This document shows positions 44,994 through 56,679 of a stretch of 64,000 bases of DNA, one piece after another. The stretch comes from Phoronis australis. Lineage: Eukaryota > Phoronida > Phoronidae. A program made the position numbers and the translations under genes. Every line of letters starts with the position of its first letter. The stretch's first letter is position 1. Location of the stretch: positions 351,028 to 415,027 of the forward strand of contig NMRA01000271.1 of NCBI GenBank assembly GCA_002633005.1, read 5' to 3'. The notes beneath the pieces are model-generated. The model was not told the origin of the DNA, ran no database searches, and saw only the letters and a list, made by a program, of their open reading frames with translations.

Positions 44994-45232
44994 GGGGAAT
45001 TCTGGGAGGAATAAAATTATACAGTTAGACGAGCTTTAAAGAATGGTCCCAAGCAGATCATTCTTTAAAGCTCTTCTGTGATCAATAGAGTTCTTTAAAG
45101 CTCTTCTGTGATCAGTAGAGTGCTAACAGGGTGGGATGGGGAGGGCATGTAAGCACTCTGGGGGAATTCTGGAGATTCATAAAATTACAGTCATCCTTCA
45201 CTTAAGGTAAGTTCGTCTAACTGTATAATTTT
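44994..45232. repeat. DIRS right-terminal repeat complex
   Basis: GGGGGAATTCTGG occurs at about 44994 and 45160 as direct repeats. 45013-45032 and 45213-45232 form a perfect 20-bp inverted repeat. 45061-45090 and 45091-45120 are a 30-bp tandem duplication with one mismatch. GAGCTTTAAAGAATG and CATTCTTTAAAGCTC form a further small palindrome. Confidence 0.85.
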
Positions 45233-45688
45233 CCCAACATGATCGAACCAAAAGGTTCAAAAAAACCTTCTGAGTCTAGATAGATTGGGTATAAGACACG
45301 TCATTCAAATTTTGATGGGCCACTGTAACCTAGCCTGACACAGACACAATACTGGGCATATGGGGAGCCCAGTGTGTCCCGAGTGTGGTACTGACGTAGA
45401 ATCTCCAAAACATCTGGTAGAGTCTTGTCCAGCTTTTTATAGGCTAAGGAGCAACCCACTGGATGGCACTGTTACATGCCTACAACATATAGTGCATGGC
45501 AACAAATGGAAACATCTGTCCGTTTTCCTAAAGGAGACTGGCAGACTTTAAAACTTTCTTCACGAAGAGCCATAATTGGGCTCTCGTGCATTTGCTCCGG
45601 TGTTTTGTGCAATGGGCCCAACCACGAGGCCTGCACACATCTGATGCACCACAAATGACATCAGGCCACCTGCACTGTTTTTTTTTTT
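45231..45688 (+). mobile_element. LINE 3' end, copy 2, with T tail
   Basis: It aligns with 40706-41160 of copy 1 at over 90 percent by eye. It starts abruptly at the DIRS terminus and ends CCTGCACTG plus 11 T. The frame is broken near its start and has a stop at 45549-45551, earlier than in copy 1. Confidence 0.8.
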
Positions 45689-46789
45689 ATTCAAACAGAC
45701 GAACCCCAACTCAAGAAACGCAGTGAGACTGTCTAGCTGTGCTGTCTCTAGGTCAATTCAGTACTCACGTGCGTGGAAGCCCTGTTGACTATTATTTATG
45801 AACATTTGTTAAATTTTAATATTACAACTTCAAAGACCATTTATTAGATTCTAACTTGAATATTTGTTATGAAAGCTGAATGCAATTTAGAATTGTTGAT
45901 CTTAAAACAAACTATTAACAAGCCTCGGGATTTTGACGAAATTTCCAAGCGGTTTTGCCCATGTCATAAACCTCAGAATCGTGTAGGATTCTCTATATAT
46001 TTTCTTGAGTAAAAAGTCTGTAGTACTCGATTTCTTACTTTTTATGAATCTGCGACTCACTGGGTCATGTAACCACATTATTTTTAATAAAATTTAGCAA
46101 AAACGAAAGGTACATTGTAGACAAAGCAACAGCCTCCATAATATGAAAAAATTTCATTTGATTTGAAATCTCAAGAACGATGTTATGGATTTCTAAAGTA
46201 TCATTTCATTTTCGTTTCATGCAATTTTTGATTTTTTATGAAAACTATAAAAGGGCTATTTTTGACAGCTGCTCATGTAAAATTGGTCCATTCTAAAAAA
46301 TCGCGAAAGAAATTTGGAGAACAGTGCATAAAACATACTATCTCATTCTGAAAGTTTCATAATTATGGATACATTCAACTATTTCTGAGATATACTGAAC
46401 ATTTTACTAAGGGTCCTAAGACCTAAAATGTGACCCACCACGACAAAATGAGTCTAAGTCGGAAACTTTATTTCCTGACAAGACTGCAAACAGTCGCTAT
46501 CGGTTAAAATTAGGTCAAATTTTTTTTATTGCAGATTATGATTATTTATTCATTCTACTTCACAAAACAATACTTTAAAACGAGCAAACTTCATTTTAAA
46601 CCTTATTCATTTCATTTTGAAAAACATCACCTTCTCCACGACTGCATATCTCGTGGAATTTTCATCGAAATTTGCCGGTTTTCGTGGCCCCATTGCCCAG
46701 TCAACCGATGACCCAATTTGCTTGTAAACACATCAACAGCATGCTATGAACATTCCCACTAAATAAAATTGGTTCTAACCCGTGGTTAA

Positions 46790-48449
46790 GGTAAACGGTG
46801 GGGTATGGAAAATTGAACTAGACCGTATTTATCCACCTTGGCTGAGTCGCGCTCGGCTCATGATCAAAGGGATGCCGCCAAGCTGCTCTAGTCATCGAGT
46901 CACGAGCGAGGATAATTGGCTTCGCTCATGCGGATATGATCAGCTGATTACAATCTAGCTAGCAGACTGTACTTTTTATGGAGAGAGTTTTACGTAGTTT
47001 TTACAAATATGAGTACAACTTTGAATTTTTCAAATCGGCCCAGGATAAGAGATTTTGCAACACAGCAACACTCACGATTACTTTCATTCGGCGCGCAATA
47101 ATACAAAAATATAGGACCCAAGTTATTTAGATTTTGGAACACATGCATTGCAATATTCAAAATACGTTTATTATGAATCTTACAAGCTGTAAAACGAAGT
47201 TGTTAATTTCATTGTGTTCATTCATTGTCATCCGTCAAATCGGCAATTTCCGAGATGTGATCTGCGGCGTGCGCGTATGTGTACAAAACACGTGATTGTT
47301 ATGTTCCTGAAGTACGAAAATTAAGAAGGCTTTAACATGCCGTTATTATTGACAGGGACACGATAAAACGAATTTGGATTTTGACTATAGTCTTGATACA
47401 GCGATCTGACTGACCACTGCGTCAGTGTCTCCGTTAGACCCAGAAATTTCACACAGCCCGGGTAGTTCATTTCGTCCCCAACATGTAGATCGAGCCTTGG
47501 ACTATTAATACTCCACGGCAGAGCTAACGACAGTCGGCCTGTGCACACAAAATCTGTGAGTTAACCAGCACTCACCTTGCACGTTACAGCCGTTTAAGTG
47601 AAAAACAATCTAGTAAACGCCATTTTCTTGCATAATCCTCCGCCTTTTGTAACAAAAAAGTCTATCGTCGATGACCCGCACACGCACGCTCACTCACTCT
47701 CATACACAGACGACCTTCAAAACAAACGTCACGTGACAACAACATGTGTGTTCATCCAGAGATTTTTCTCTTGTTGTGGAGTACGATGTAGCGCACATTT
47801 GGACTTAATCGCAATTAATCTGGACTCCACATGAACTTTAAAAATTGTAAAACATCAGGAAGATTTCAGGTAATTTGTTGAGTCGAAACTATATTTTTAT
47901 TCAAGAGTACAAGTTTTCCTATTGACGATGGCGATTCAGCGGCGACGCATCAGTCGGCAAGTTTTCGCCCTGTGATGAGCACAATTTTTTGAAAAATTAT
48001 CGTAATTTAACAACGGAAGTTCATAGCAATGCACCACAATTTTGTAGAAAGACTGTCATAGGCTAAAAATTCGTCACAAAGCGTAAATTTTATGAATCCT
48101 AGCTTCCGATTTTACCCGTTTGGGAAACCGGGTTTCAACTGCCATAGGCTCACTACAATAAGCATCCCCTCCCCGTGAAATGAATTTTTCTAAGCGTTTG
48201 TTTGAGCCAATACAGTATACAGCTTTCCACCAAGGCTAGGTGATGCAAGACATTATTCTTTGTTGCATTATAGTAATTGGTCTTGGCTAATTATCATTTT
48301 ATGGCCTGGTCATCCATTCAGTCAAAAGTAGTTCCAGAGGTGGCTTATCAGCCAATTATTCACGCATGCTGACTCACAATAGAAGCCTGATAAGAGTGAA
48401 GGTGGATAAATGCCATGTTCCTACAGTTTCTTGTTTTAGTGGATGTGTT
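46790..48449 (-). repeat. Interspersed ~2 kb repeat, copy 3 (inverted)
   Basis: Reverse complement of 7170-9430 without the two insertions of that copy. It carries a 75-codon minus-strand frame at 47321-47548 with LDLHVGDEMNYPGCVKFLGL. That frame is disrupted in copy 2, so its coding status is doubtful. Confidence 0.85.
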
Positions 48450-48800
48450 CACGACATGAGAAAGGTCAAACTCTGCTCATTATGCATGTAGTAAGCTCTT
48501 TGAGTTTTTCGTCCAATCATCAGTCGTAATTTCACTTTTTGCATTCGGGGTATATTCAACAGAACTGCCACTCACCAGTCTTTTAGCTAGCAACAACCTT
48601 TTAACCCAATACATCGCTGACCTCATTTGCGAGAACTAGTTAAGTGGGCGTGAAACTGTGGGGTCGCAAGGTCACGGCATGTTTACAAGACAGTAAGATG
48701 GCTGGTGGCCATGTAACTGATATCTCAGTGATTAACTCTTGCCTCTGACTGCCGTATCAAGATCAGCGAGAATTAACTGAACTCATCAAAGAGCACATTT

Positions 48801-49010
48801 GTGGATGGAGACAAGGAGGAATTTCGTGACAGCGACGAGTTGTCTGATGGCAGCAACTCGTCGCCTGATGAGTTTCATGATCGACCCATCGCGAATACGG
48901 TTACGTTGGATTGGAACAAACAGAACTTGAAGAAAACAGTCCGGATTAGCTTAATCGCAGAACAATCTCTTGTACCTACAAAGCCAGTGGATAGGGGTGC
49001 AAGCAGCTGA
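48801..49010 (+). CDS. Short acidic ORF, unrecognised
   Basis: 69 residues: MDGDKEEFRDSDELSDGSNS, an SPDEFHD segment and a more basic C-terminus (KQNLKKTVRISLI). The composition looks like an N-terminal linker rather than random sequence. No splice signals or domain support a gene model. It lies within the possible TIR-bounded element at 46431-49709. Confidence 0.25.
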   Translation: MDGDKEEFRDSDELSDGSNSSPDEFHDRPIANTVTLDWNKQNLKKTVRISLIAEQSLVPTKPVDRGASS

Positions 49011-49719
49011 ATATTACTGCAAGAGAGAACAATCTTCGATAGGCCTGAATCACTCGGTGAGAAGTCGAGGAAATCGTTGCTCTTCAGTCAATTTCAGTGG
49101 ACTTGGATAAGGATGAGTGATTGTCATTTTTTTCAAAATTATTCACACTAGCGTAAAATTTTGAATTATTTTGAACAAAAGTCAGCCACGAACGTGTATT
49201 ACGTAATCTACAGGACTTTATTTTATTAAACTTCTCCAAAATACACTTTAACTACTTGTTTTACTTGCGGTAACCCCTCTTGCCAGAAGTGGACTGACCC
49301 TGTATACATTAGCTGGGAAATTTATTGACCCGTTGCAGCAACCCAACATGAATATCACTCTTTGCTGAGATTACATAATAAGGTCTATATTTTTTCTAAT
49401 TTTTGATTACTTTTGTTTGTTTATGTTGTTGTGTATACTAATAAGTCTGAAATGTAGCATTCAACTGCAGGTTGCAATGGGAATTTTAAAGACACTATCG
49501 GTACTTTTTCTCGGCCATTTTCCTTGACTTTTGAAAGCTCTAAGTTTTCGCTTTCCCCTACTAAAATTGGCAATAACTCCGTCATCTGTGAAGATAAGGA
49601 CATGATTCATACCTCAAAATGATCAGAAAATACTGTATTTTCAGAAAAAATAACAATTAAAAAAATGACAAATCCCGACTTAAGACTCAATTTTGTGGTG
49701 GTGGGTCACAAATACAGAA

Positions 49720-51010
49720 AAAGAACAACAGGTGGCACTGAACTGCACTTCTGACTCTTCTCCGTACATTGATCAGCGAACTTAGATCGTCGGAAAACAA
49801 AGATAATCTAACCTGATTTCTGTGACAACAACTGTCCAAAACCAAAAGGGATAGAAGTAAGTTCTTGGAACAGTCAGCCTAGTTCATTGTGAGACATTGA
49901 ATGAGAGCAAAACACACCAAACATTGCTGCATTGATCTGAAATCATACAACCAGCACTGCGTTCTATTCGCTGCAAACTGAGCCAGCTGAATAGTGTTCT
50001 GTTCATTCACAGCTAGAGTACCTAGGTCAATTATAAAACGTACCCACATTAAGGCAATACTCACAGGGGTATAGTGACTATTTCATATATTCATATAACA
50101 AGCAGAATCTACCCGTGTTGACTACTGCATGTGCATAAAATTCTCAAAAACATACCTTTCACGCAATCAACAATGAAGTAAACACACTTCAAGAAAATGA
50201 GAAAGTGTGCCCTTGAGGTGATATGGATTCAAACTGAAATACAAACTCAACCAAAGCACACATGCCAAATACCATAATCCGATTAGACATACTCTGGATG
50301 TGACACCTTCAGCAGAATAAAACCAGAAGCCGCTGTGCAATCAGTGAACACGCAGTTTGACAGACCAAGTGCTGATGGGATTCATATGAGCTAACGTCGT
50401 TGCGTCCTTCGAACAAGGAAACGCTGGCTGGGACATCAGCCAATTTGGGTGGGTATTCCTCCAGCTAAAGATAGTTATGGTTTGGTATTTTTGTGGTACC
50501 TGCAAGTAGTATTAGTCTTGGGTGGGTGCATGAAAGAGTCGGAAGTAACTGGAGATGGCATAGCGTCCCACGGCTTTCTTCGATTCGTCCTGCAAAAATC
50601 GGGGTTAGCAACTGCCACACCTCAAAAACAATCTTCTAGTATATCAAATAAGGCGAACATACATTTTTAAAATCATCAATTCATTCAAATCAGGAAAACT
50701 ACAACTCTAGGAGTTTTACCTCAGTTAGGGCACGTATTAAAATATGTGCTCACTCATATTTTGAAAACGGCAAGCTCCTCAGAATAAAACCATCCCCCAT
50801 CTGAGGCAATGAGCAGAATTTTCAGAGCACAGTGAATAGAGGATGTGAACTTACATGTACATGATGGTGAACAGTCTTTCAAAATCCCATAAGTACAATT
50901 TAAGATTGGTATATTTCTCGATTTTCATTTTGCATGGCATGACGCAATTTGGTAAAAGCCGAATGACCTCAAGTTTCAAAACAGTAATGCGTAATGTTTG
51001 TTAATGACAA
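49720..51010. other. No recognisable gene
   Basis: A 73-codon plus-strand frame at 50449-50670 has no domain or splice support and is not called. Confidence 0.45.
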
Positions 51011-51021
51011 AAATGTTTCAG

Positions 51022-51091
51022 TGTATTGCTGAGGGTGGTTACACAATAGAAGTTGAGACATCTCATTACAAGGAGAAAGTAGTTATCGGTG
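51022..51091 (+). CDS. Candidate small exon, phase 0 to phase 1
   Basis: A TTTCAG acceptor, 23 codons (CIAEGGYTIEVETSHYKEKV, VIG) and one base before a consensus GTAAGT donor. The YKEKVVIGG ending recalls the DKVARKKG and EKVAKQQGG endings of the exons at 27676 and 20918. No domain; the partner exons are uncertain. Confidence 0.35.
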
Positions 51092-51539
51092 GTAAGTACC
51101 TATTGCATTATCCTAACTGGGTAAGAAGTATTCATAGTTGAGGATCGGGAAAAGTGATGTAGCGCCTAATCTATTTTCCTCTGACATCCATGAAAGTGGA
51201 ATAAATTTGGCGGAAAATTAAGAAAATTAAGTCAATTGACATACTTTAAGAAGTATATTATTGAAAAAACTTTTTGCCCTATCACTGCAAAAATTATTAA
51301 GTGTCATCTGTAATTTTTTACCTAGAGAATGATTCTTGCAGTAATCATTGTGCCGTATATGACCAACAGAGGGTGTTATTTAGTGTTAATTAGAACAAGA
51401 TCCCCTTGCAGAAAAAAAAAGCGAAATAGGTGTCAAGAAAATGAAGGTGTGCCTGGCCACACTTTTCAGTCATCTAATGGAATTCAATGGTTTTGAAAAC
51501 AGAAATTATAGTTAATGAAAAATATCGCTTGTGCTTCAG

Positions 51540-51715
51540 ATGCACTTTATAAAAGCTTTTGCAGCTGGTGCACTATCCGTACTGCAGACTGGGGAACCAG
51601 GGAACACTCCTGCACAGTCCACGAGTCATGCCATTTGTTTGTCCCTAAGTCTTCGATTTCCTATATCAATAATACCAAAAACAAAATCTTTTAATACTAT
51701 AATTCTAGTATTAGC
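51540..51715 (+). CDS. Possible exon, reading frame undecided
   Basis: After a TTCAG acceptor, phase 1 is open for about 50 codons to a TAA (DALYKSFCSWCTIRTADW, many Cys). A second frame, with LSVLQTGEPGNTPAQSTSH, is open too. Without a homologue neither can be preferred. Confidence 0.2.
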
Positions 51716-52105
51716 CAAGCGTTACACATGATAATCGTCCATCTATTAATATTAATTTGCTAAAAGATTATTATGTTGCAGATGTTTGCAAAGGTTTTTG
51801 CAAGGTGAAACAGACCATTGTTAGCTCTCTCATACATTGGTGCACCACACCCAATAAAGTTCAAGGTCAAAACCTTGTCTGCCATTTTGATTCAAGCCGG
51901 AAACACAGACATCCAAATCGGAACAGTATTACGATAAAGAGCAAATAAAGAACACGTCAAAATTCCATTGATTTACATGATAAGGTCTTGGGACAATGGA
52001 ACAAAAAACTGAAAGAGGTAACAGTCAGTTCTTGGAAATGTCTATAGTCCAAACTATGAATTGACTGTATGACTGACTGCACGGCAGCAACACTGTTGAA
52101 CTTGT

Positions 52106-52955
52106 TCATACATGTTCGTGTTTCAAAAGGCTTAGAAGCAAAACCATTTTCTTTTGAGTATGTTAAGAAAATCACCACTGTCAGTAATTGCTATGACCGA
52201 GGTTGTACAATCCAGTCTTTTTGCTCTTACAATACACATAGATTAGGGTACGCAATAGGACTTTCCAGATTACATAGCGGTAGCACTCTCCTTTATCATG
52301 AAGGTAAGAGAGTGCATTGCATTTTGGGTTCGAAGGGGATAACTAGTAAACGAATGTCCCGAGAGTACCGCATATAAATCACCAATTACGGATCATGCTA
52401 TACAAAACAATGATTTGGTCGACTGGCATAATGTCTCCACCCTGGACAATGACAACAATGGATTTACAAAGTGGATCAGAAAATCTGTTTAATATATCAA
52501 AAAATGGGTAACACGTGCATGAATAGAGATGTAGGACATTATTCCAGCTGGATACACCTTATAGCGCCATCCTACGGAACAACCAAGTTTTTAGCTTTGT
52601 CCATTCCGGTCATGGTGTCACTCGTCTGTTTGTTCAACAGGCATTAGTTTGGGGATGGCTGCCTGTACTAAGAGGTTGAAAAACTTAACGTGGTAAATTG
52701 CCGTGGTCTATTCCAACACTTTATAGTCTATCGATGAATATTATGATACCTGAACGCGGAGAAATTAGCTCAGCTGAAAATTACTCACTGCAGCATCAAT
52801 CATTGGTACATCTAAGGTCAGGCATAAATCTGCGAAGATGGCTGCACACACTGACGAATACAAACCTGGCAAGCACCACAAGGAAGCAATGGTCAGAGAG
52901 AAACCAGGAGAACAATTAGAAGGTAAGTGACCGACACTCCTGTGTAACACCACAT
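52106..52955 (+). repeat. ~850-bp duplicated segment, copy 1
   Basis: Nearly identical to 55814-56670: ACATGTTCGTGTTTCAAAAG at the left and GTGTAACACCACATAACGGT at the right, with scattered substitutions and small indels. It contains the first exon of a candidate gene. The N gap lies between the copies. Confidence 0.9.
52838..52922 (+). CDS. Candidate first coding exon of an unrecognised gene
   Basis: ATG and 28 codons (MAAHTDEYKPGKHHKEAMVR, EKPGEQLE) plus one base before a consensus GTAAGT donor. The residues are highly charged. The phase-1 end fits the acceptor at 53260. Its copy at 56552 has two extra bases that shift the frame to a TAG, and a more diverged copy lies at 53626. Confidence 0.5.
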
Positions 52956-53259
52956 AACGGTGGAGATATTTGTAGTACAAATTCATGAAAATATTGCATT
53001 TTGTGAGGGGAATTTCAACAGTGAAACTGAAAAATCTGGACACAAGTATTCAAAAGTGGAATTCTTTGTGAAAATGCAGAGGTAGGCATTTAGGTGAATG
53101 CGAGAGCATAAACCTGAAAAGAGCCGAGCACTGAGGAAAGATATCAATAAACAATTGTTTCAATTTTCTTTCAAAATATGTAAAGTCAGGATCAATGTAA
53201 TCATTATGACTCAAAACTACAGCTTTTAAGAAAATGTGACCTTAAACTCTCAAAATCAG

Positions 53260-53376
53260 GATTCAGCAGCACAGCACAGACCAAAAATGTTGACGTAGAT
53301 GTCACCGATGTCCTCAAACAAATGGACCAGGAAAGAGGCTATACAGAAAGAAAAACTTCTACGCAAATGGCTACAG
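53260..53376 (+). CDS. Candidate second exon of the same gene
   Basis: A TCAG acceptor opens phase 1: FSSTAQTKNVDVDVTDVLKQ, MDQERGYTERKTSTQMAT, then a phase-1 GTAAAG donor. The 117 nt are open only in the required frame. Joined to 52838-52922 it gives 67 charged, Thr/Asp-rich residues of no recognised family. Further exons may lie in or beyond the gap. Confidence 0.5.
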
Positions 53377-53519
53377 GTAAAGAAAATATTGCACGTGTTA
53401 TGTTATTAGTCTTCTTGACGATGAATGCCATATAAAGTGAATTTCACAAGTGAAGCTTATGAACTACTCGGATACACTTGCATGTACGAAACAACTAAGA
53501 ATTATTCATCCATTGAATT

Positions 53520-53800
53520 AATCAACAGTCAGTAGCTTAGCTAGCTGAAAATTACTAGGTACGAATAAATAGTAGCATCGTGTATTGGCAATAGTATGCT
53601 GAAGGTCGAACATAAAGTTGCTCAGATGGCAACAAACCCAGCAAGCACTGAAAGGAACCAATGGTTACAGAGACACCAGGCGAACGGAGGGACAGTATGT
53701 GACTCATGCTCTGTGTGGCCACGTAACAGCAGATATTTGATTCTAATTAAAGCTTCAGAGATTCTGTACAGGCAAACCAAAGTATAACCGTATTCATCTG
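53520..53800 (+). pseudogene. Diverged copy of the 52838 exon and its upstream flank
   Basis: AGCTGAAAATTACT, an AAG/CAG-ATGGC start and a donor-like GTATGTGAC line up with 52770-52970. The frame (MATNPASTERNQWLQRHQAN) differs by indels from its relative. It might still be an alternative first exon, because ATG and a GT donor are retained. Confidence 0.45.
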
Positions 53801-54051
53801 GGTTAACATCCTGGGCGTTTAAACAGCTGAACTTGTCATTAAGCCGAATACAATTTAATAGAAAACTTAGGGCAAGTTGTTGAAAATTCAGAGGTGGGTG
53901 TACATTTCGTATTGAAATATTTAATCAGCAAATTATTACGTTACTATTTCAAAGTGCGCAAATCCAGGTCGGGTTTGTGTCAAAGTTTGGAAACAGCTCA
54001 GCCAGCAGCTTCTAACTAAATGTCACAATGAACACCCAAAACAGAAATCAA

Positions 54052-54731
54052 CCCCCCCCCCCCCCCCCCCCCCCCCCNNNNNNNNNNNNNNNNNNNNNNN
54101 NNNNNNNNNNNNNNNNNNNNNNNNNNNNNNNNNNNNNNNNNNNNNNNNNNNNNNNNNNNNNNNNNNNNNNNNNNNNNNNNNNNNNNNNNNNNNNNNNNNN
54201 NNNNNNNNNNNNNNNNNNNNNNNNNNNNNNNNNNNNNNNNNNNNNNNNNNNNNNNNNNNNNNNNNNNNNNNNNNNNNNNNNNNNNNNNNNNNNNNNNNNN
54301 NNNNNNNNNNNNNNNNNNNNNNNNNNNNNNNNNNNNNNNNNNNNNNNNNNNNNNNNNNNNNNNNNNNNNNNNNNNNNNNNNNNNNNNNNNNNNNNNNNNN
54401 NNNNNNNNNNNNNNNNNNNNNNNNNNNNNNNNNNNNNNNNNNNNNNNNNNNNNNNNNNNNNNNNNNNNNNNNNNNNNNNNNNNNNNNNNNNNNNNNNNNN
54501 NNNNNNNNNNNNNNNNNNNNNNNNNNNNNNNNNNNNNNNNNNNNNNNNNNNNNNNNNNNNNNNNNNNNNNNNNNNNNNNNNNNNNNNNNNNNNNNNNNNN
54601 NNNNNNNNNNNNNNNNNNNNNNNNNNNNNNNNNNNNNNNNNNNNNNNNNNNNNNNNNNNNNNNNNNNNNNNNNNNNNNNNNNNNNNNNNNNNNNNNNNNN
54701 NNNNNNNNNNNNNNNNNNNNNNNNNNNNNNN
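54052..54731. other. Poly-C tract and assembly gap
   Basis: 26 C in a row (54052-54077) are followed by 654 N. Apparent Pro- or Gly-rich frames here are artefacts. Confidence 1.
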
Positions 54732-55689
54732 CGGCAACTTTTCGCTCCCCGAACCACCGTCGCCGTAAAATGTTCAGACTCCTATAGAAACAACCTTGTT
54801 CCGGCTGAGGCGGGCAATTAAAAACAAAATCATTCCGGGTGGCTAAAAAGGGTACAATGTAGGTGGTAACGATATCCAGAAGTCACCCCTACGAGATGGA
54901 GTTTGCCTCGCAAAATCGTATTATTTATAACGTTTCTAATACCATTGCAGCGTTTTAATATCTTATTACCCAAACACTGAGGTTAACGACTATGGTCACG
55001 CACAAGCTTACTCCCTACCTTTAAAGTGTTTCATAATAAGCGCTCACTGATCTATTAAAAGTCCCCCCTTAAATTTTTTGAGAATTTCCAATGAAGCGCC
55101 CACAGTTCAAGCTAGCGCCCATCATAGCGCACTACAAACGACCGCGTGTGATTTAAAATTGTCACGCAGCTTATATGGTGTGTCACTTTCATTTTACACA
55201 ACTTCAGTTTTCAAAAACGTCTTTTCACAATATGTAAAAACCAAATCCTGGCTTTGTTTTATACCTGGGAAAGAAAGTTAACACTAGTGACATGCGTGTC
55301 AATTTGTGACTGACCTATTTTTCCCGTACTTGGAAGGTATTGCGGAGCAAACTCGCCATTACCCGAGTTAGTTTGAATCGTTAACGACTTTGATGACAAC
55401 AAGTAGCAGCCCAGATCTAAAAATATCCCGGATACTTTTTCAAGGGGCATTTTCTACCTTTTCACATCGCAAGTTTAGCTACTCGAATGCACAAGTCAGT
55501 TAGAGAGCCCTGATTCAACTTTCACGTCGGCAACTTGCCTTGCGCTCTAGAGTCTTTCAGATGCGGTCATGAAGAACAGTAAGGCCGTACCTGCATGAAT
55601 GAAGTCAATTTTGAGATCCGAAATTTGTGAGTTAACGCTGCAAGTTTAAAGAGCAATTTCTCGATGATCTGAAAAATCTATTTTGGCGC

Positions 55690-55815
55690 GTAAAAATGGC
55701 GGAAAAATTTTGCGACCTGGCATTTACGAATGCGAGCTGGATTTTGAAAATGCGACCTGGGATTTTGGCTAGGTCGCAAAATGCGACCTGGCGATTTTAA
55801 TAACGTCGAGCCCTG
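55690..55815. repeat. GCGACCTGG-rich tandem motif ending in a hAT-like terminus
   Basis: Five or so AATGCGACCTGG/ATTTTG units precede GTCGAGCCCTG, which resembles the end of hAT TIRs (CAGGGCTCGAC in reverse). The unit ends exactly where copy 2 of the ~850-bp segment begins. The opposite terminus was not found and may lie in the gap. Confidence 0.5.
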
Positions 55816-56670
55816 TACATGTTCGTGTTTCAAAAGGCTTAGAAGCAAAACCATTTTCTTAAGATAATCACCATTGTCAGTAATTGCTATGACCGAGGTT
55901 GTACAATCCAGTCTTTTTGCTCTAACAATACACATAGACTAGGGTACGCAATAGGACTTTCCAGATTACATAGCGGTAGCACTCTCCTTTATCATGAAGG
56001 TAAGACAGTGCATTGCATTTTGGGTTCGAAGGGGATAACTAGTAAACGAATGTCCCGAGAGTACCGTGTATGAATCACCAATTACGGATCATGCTATACA
56101 AAACAATGATTTGGTCGACTGGCATAATGTCTCCGCCACCCTGGACAATGACAATGGATTTACGAGGTGGATCAGAGAACCTATTTAATATAACAAAAAA
56201 TGAATAGCACATGCATGAATAGAGATGTAGGACATTATTCCAGCTGGATACAGCATAGCGCCATCCTACGAAAGAATCAAGTTTTTAGCTTCGTCCATTC
56301 CGGTCGTGGTGTCAATCGTCTGGGTGTTCAACAGATATTAAGTTTGGGGTGTATGCCTGTACTAGGAGGTTGAAATACTTAAAGCGGTAAATTTCCGTCG
56401 TCTATTCCTAGTTTTTAGTATACACTATATATACATATAGTCCATTGATGAATATTATGATACCCGAACGCGGAGAAATTAGCTCAGCTGAAAATTACTC
56501 ACTGCAGCATCAATCATTAGTACATCTAAGGTCAGACATAAATCTGCGAAGATGGCTGCACACACTGACGAATACAAACCTGGCAAGCACCACAAGGAAG
56601 CAAATTGGTCAAAGAGAAACCAGGAGAACAATTAGAAGGTAAGTGACCGATGCTCCTTCTGTGTAACACC
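55814..56670 (+). repeat. ~850-bp duplicated segment, copy 2
   Basis: Partner of 52106-52955. Differences include a short deletion after CCATTTTCTT, insertion of a TATATATACATATAG stretch, and two extra bases in the exon. Confidence 0.9.
56552..56638 (+). pseudogene. Frameshifted copy of the 52838 exon
   Basis: Identical start (MAAHTDEYKPGKHHKEA), but two additional bases in the AAATTGG region move the frame into a TAG just before the conserved GTAAGT donor. Confidence 0.65.
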
Positions 56671-56679
56671 ACATAACGG

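Larger units (their letters stand above)
41180..45232 (+). mobile_element. Decayed DIRS-type tyrosine-recombinase retrotransposon
   Basis: In order, on one strand: a gag-like frame, a reverse transcriptase and RNase H split over several frames, and a tyrosine recombinase. The right end has a 20-bp inverted repeat (45013-45032 with 45213-45232) and short internal repeats, as in DIRS-order elements. The left terminus was not found; the element begins near the isolated N at 41168. No DAM-like methyltransferase is encoded between RNase H and recombinase, although DIRS1 has one. Stops and frameshifts show that this copy is inactive. Confidence 0.82.
46431..49709. mobile_element. Possible TIR-bounded DNA element (~3.3 kb)
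   Basis: TGTGACCCACCAC-N-ACAAAAT, followed by GAGTCT and AAGTCGG at 46431-46466, is matched in reverse at about 49674-49709. Only these ~36 bp agree between the two ends, as expected of terminal inverted repeats. The interior contains the inverted ~2 kb repeat and a small acidic frame at 48801. No transposase was recognised and no clear target duplication seen; two unrelated solo ends would look the same. Confidence 0.4.

Noticed and set aside
54023-54768. Frames of about 230-246 residues with Pro or Gly runs
   Set aside because: Poly-C tract plus N gap; not coding evidence.
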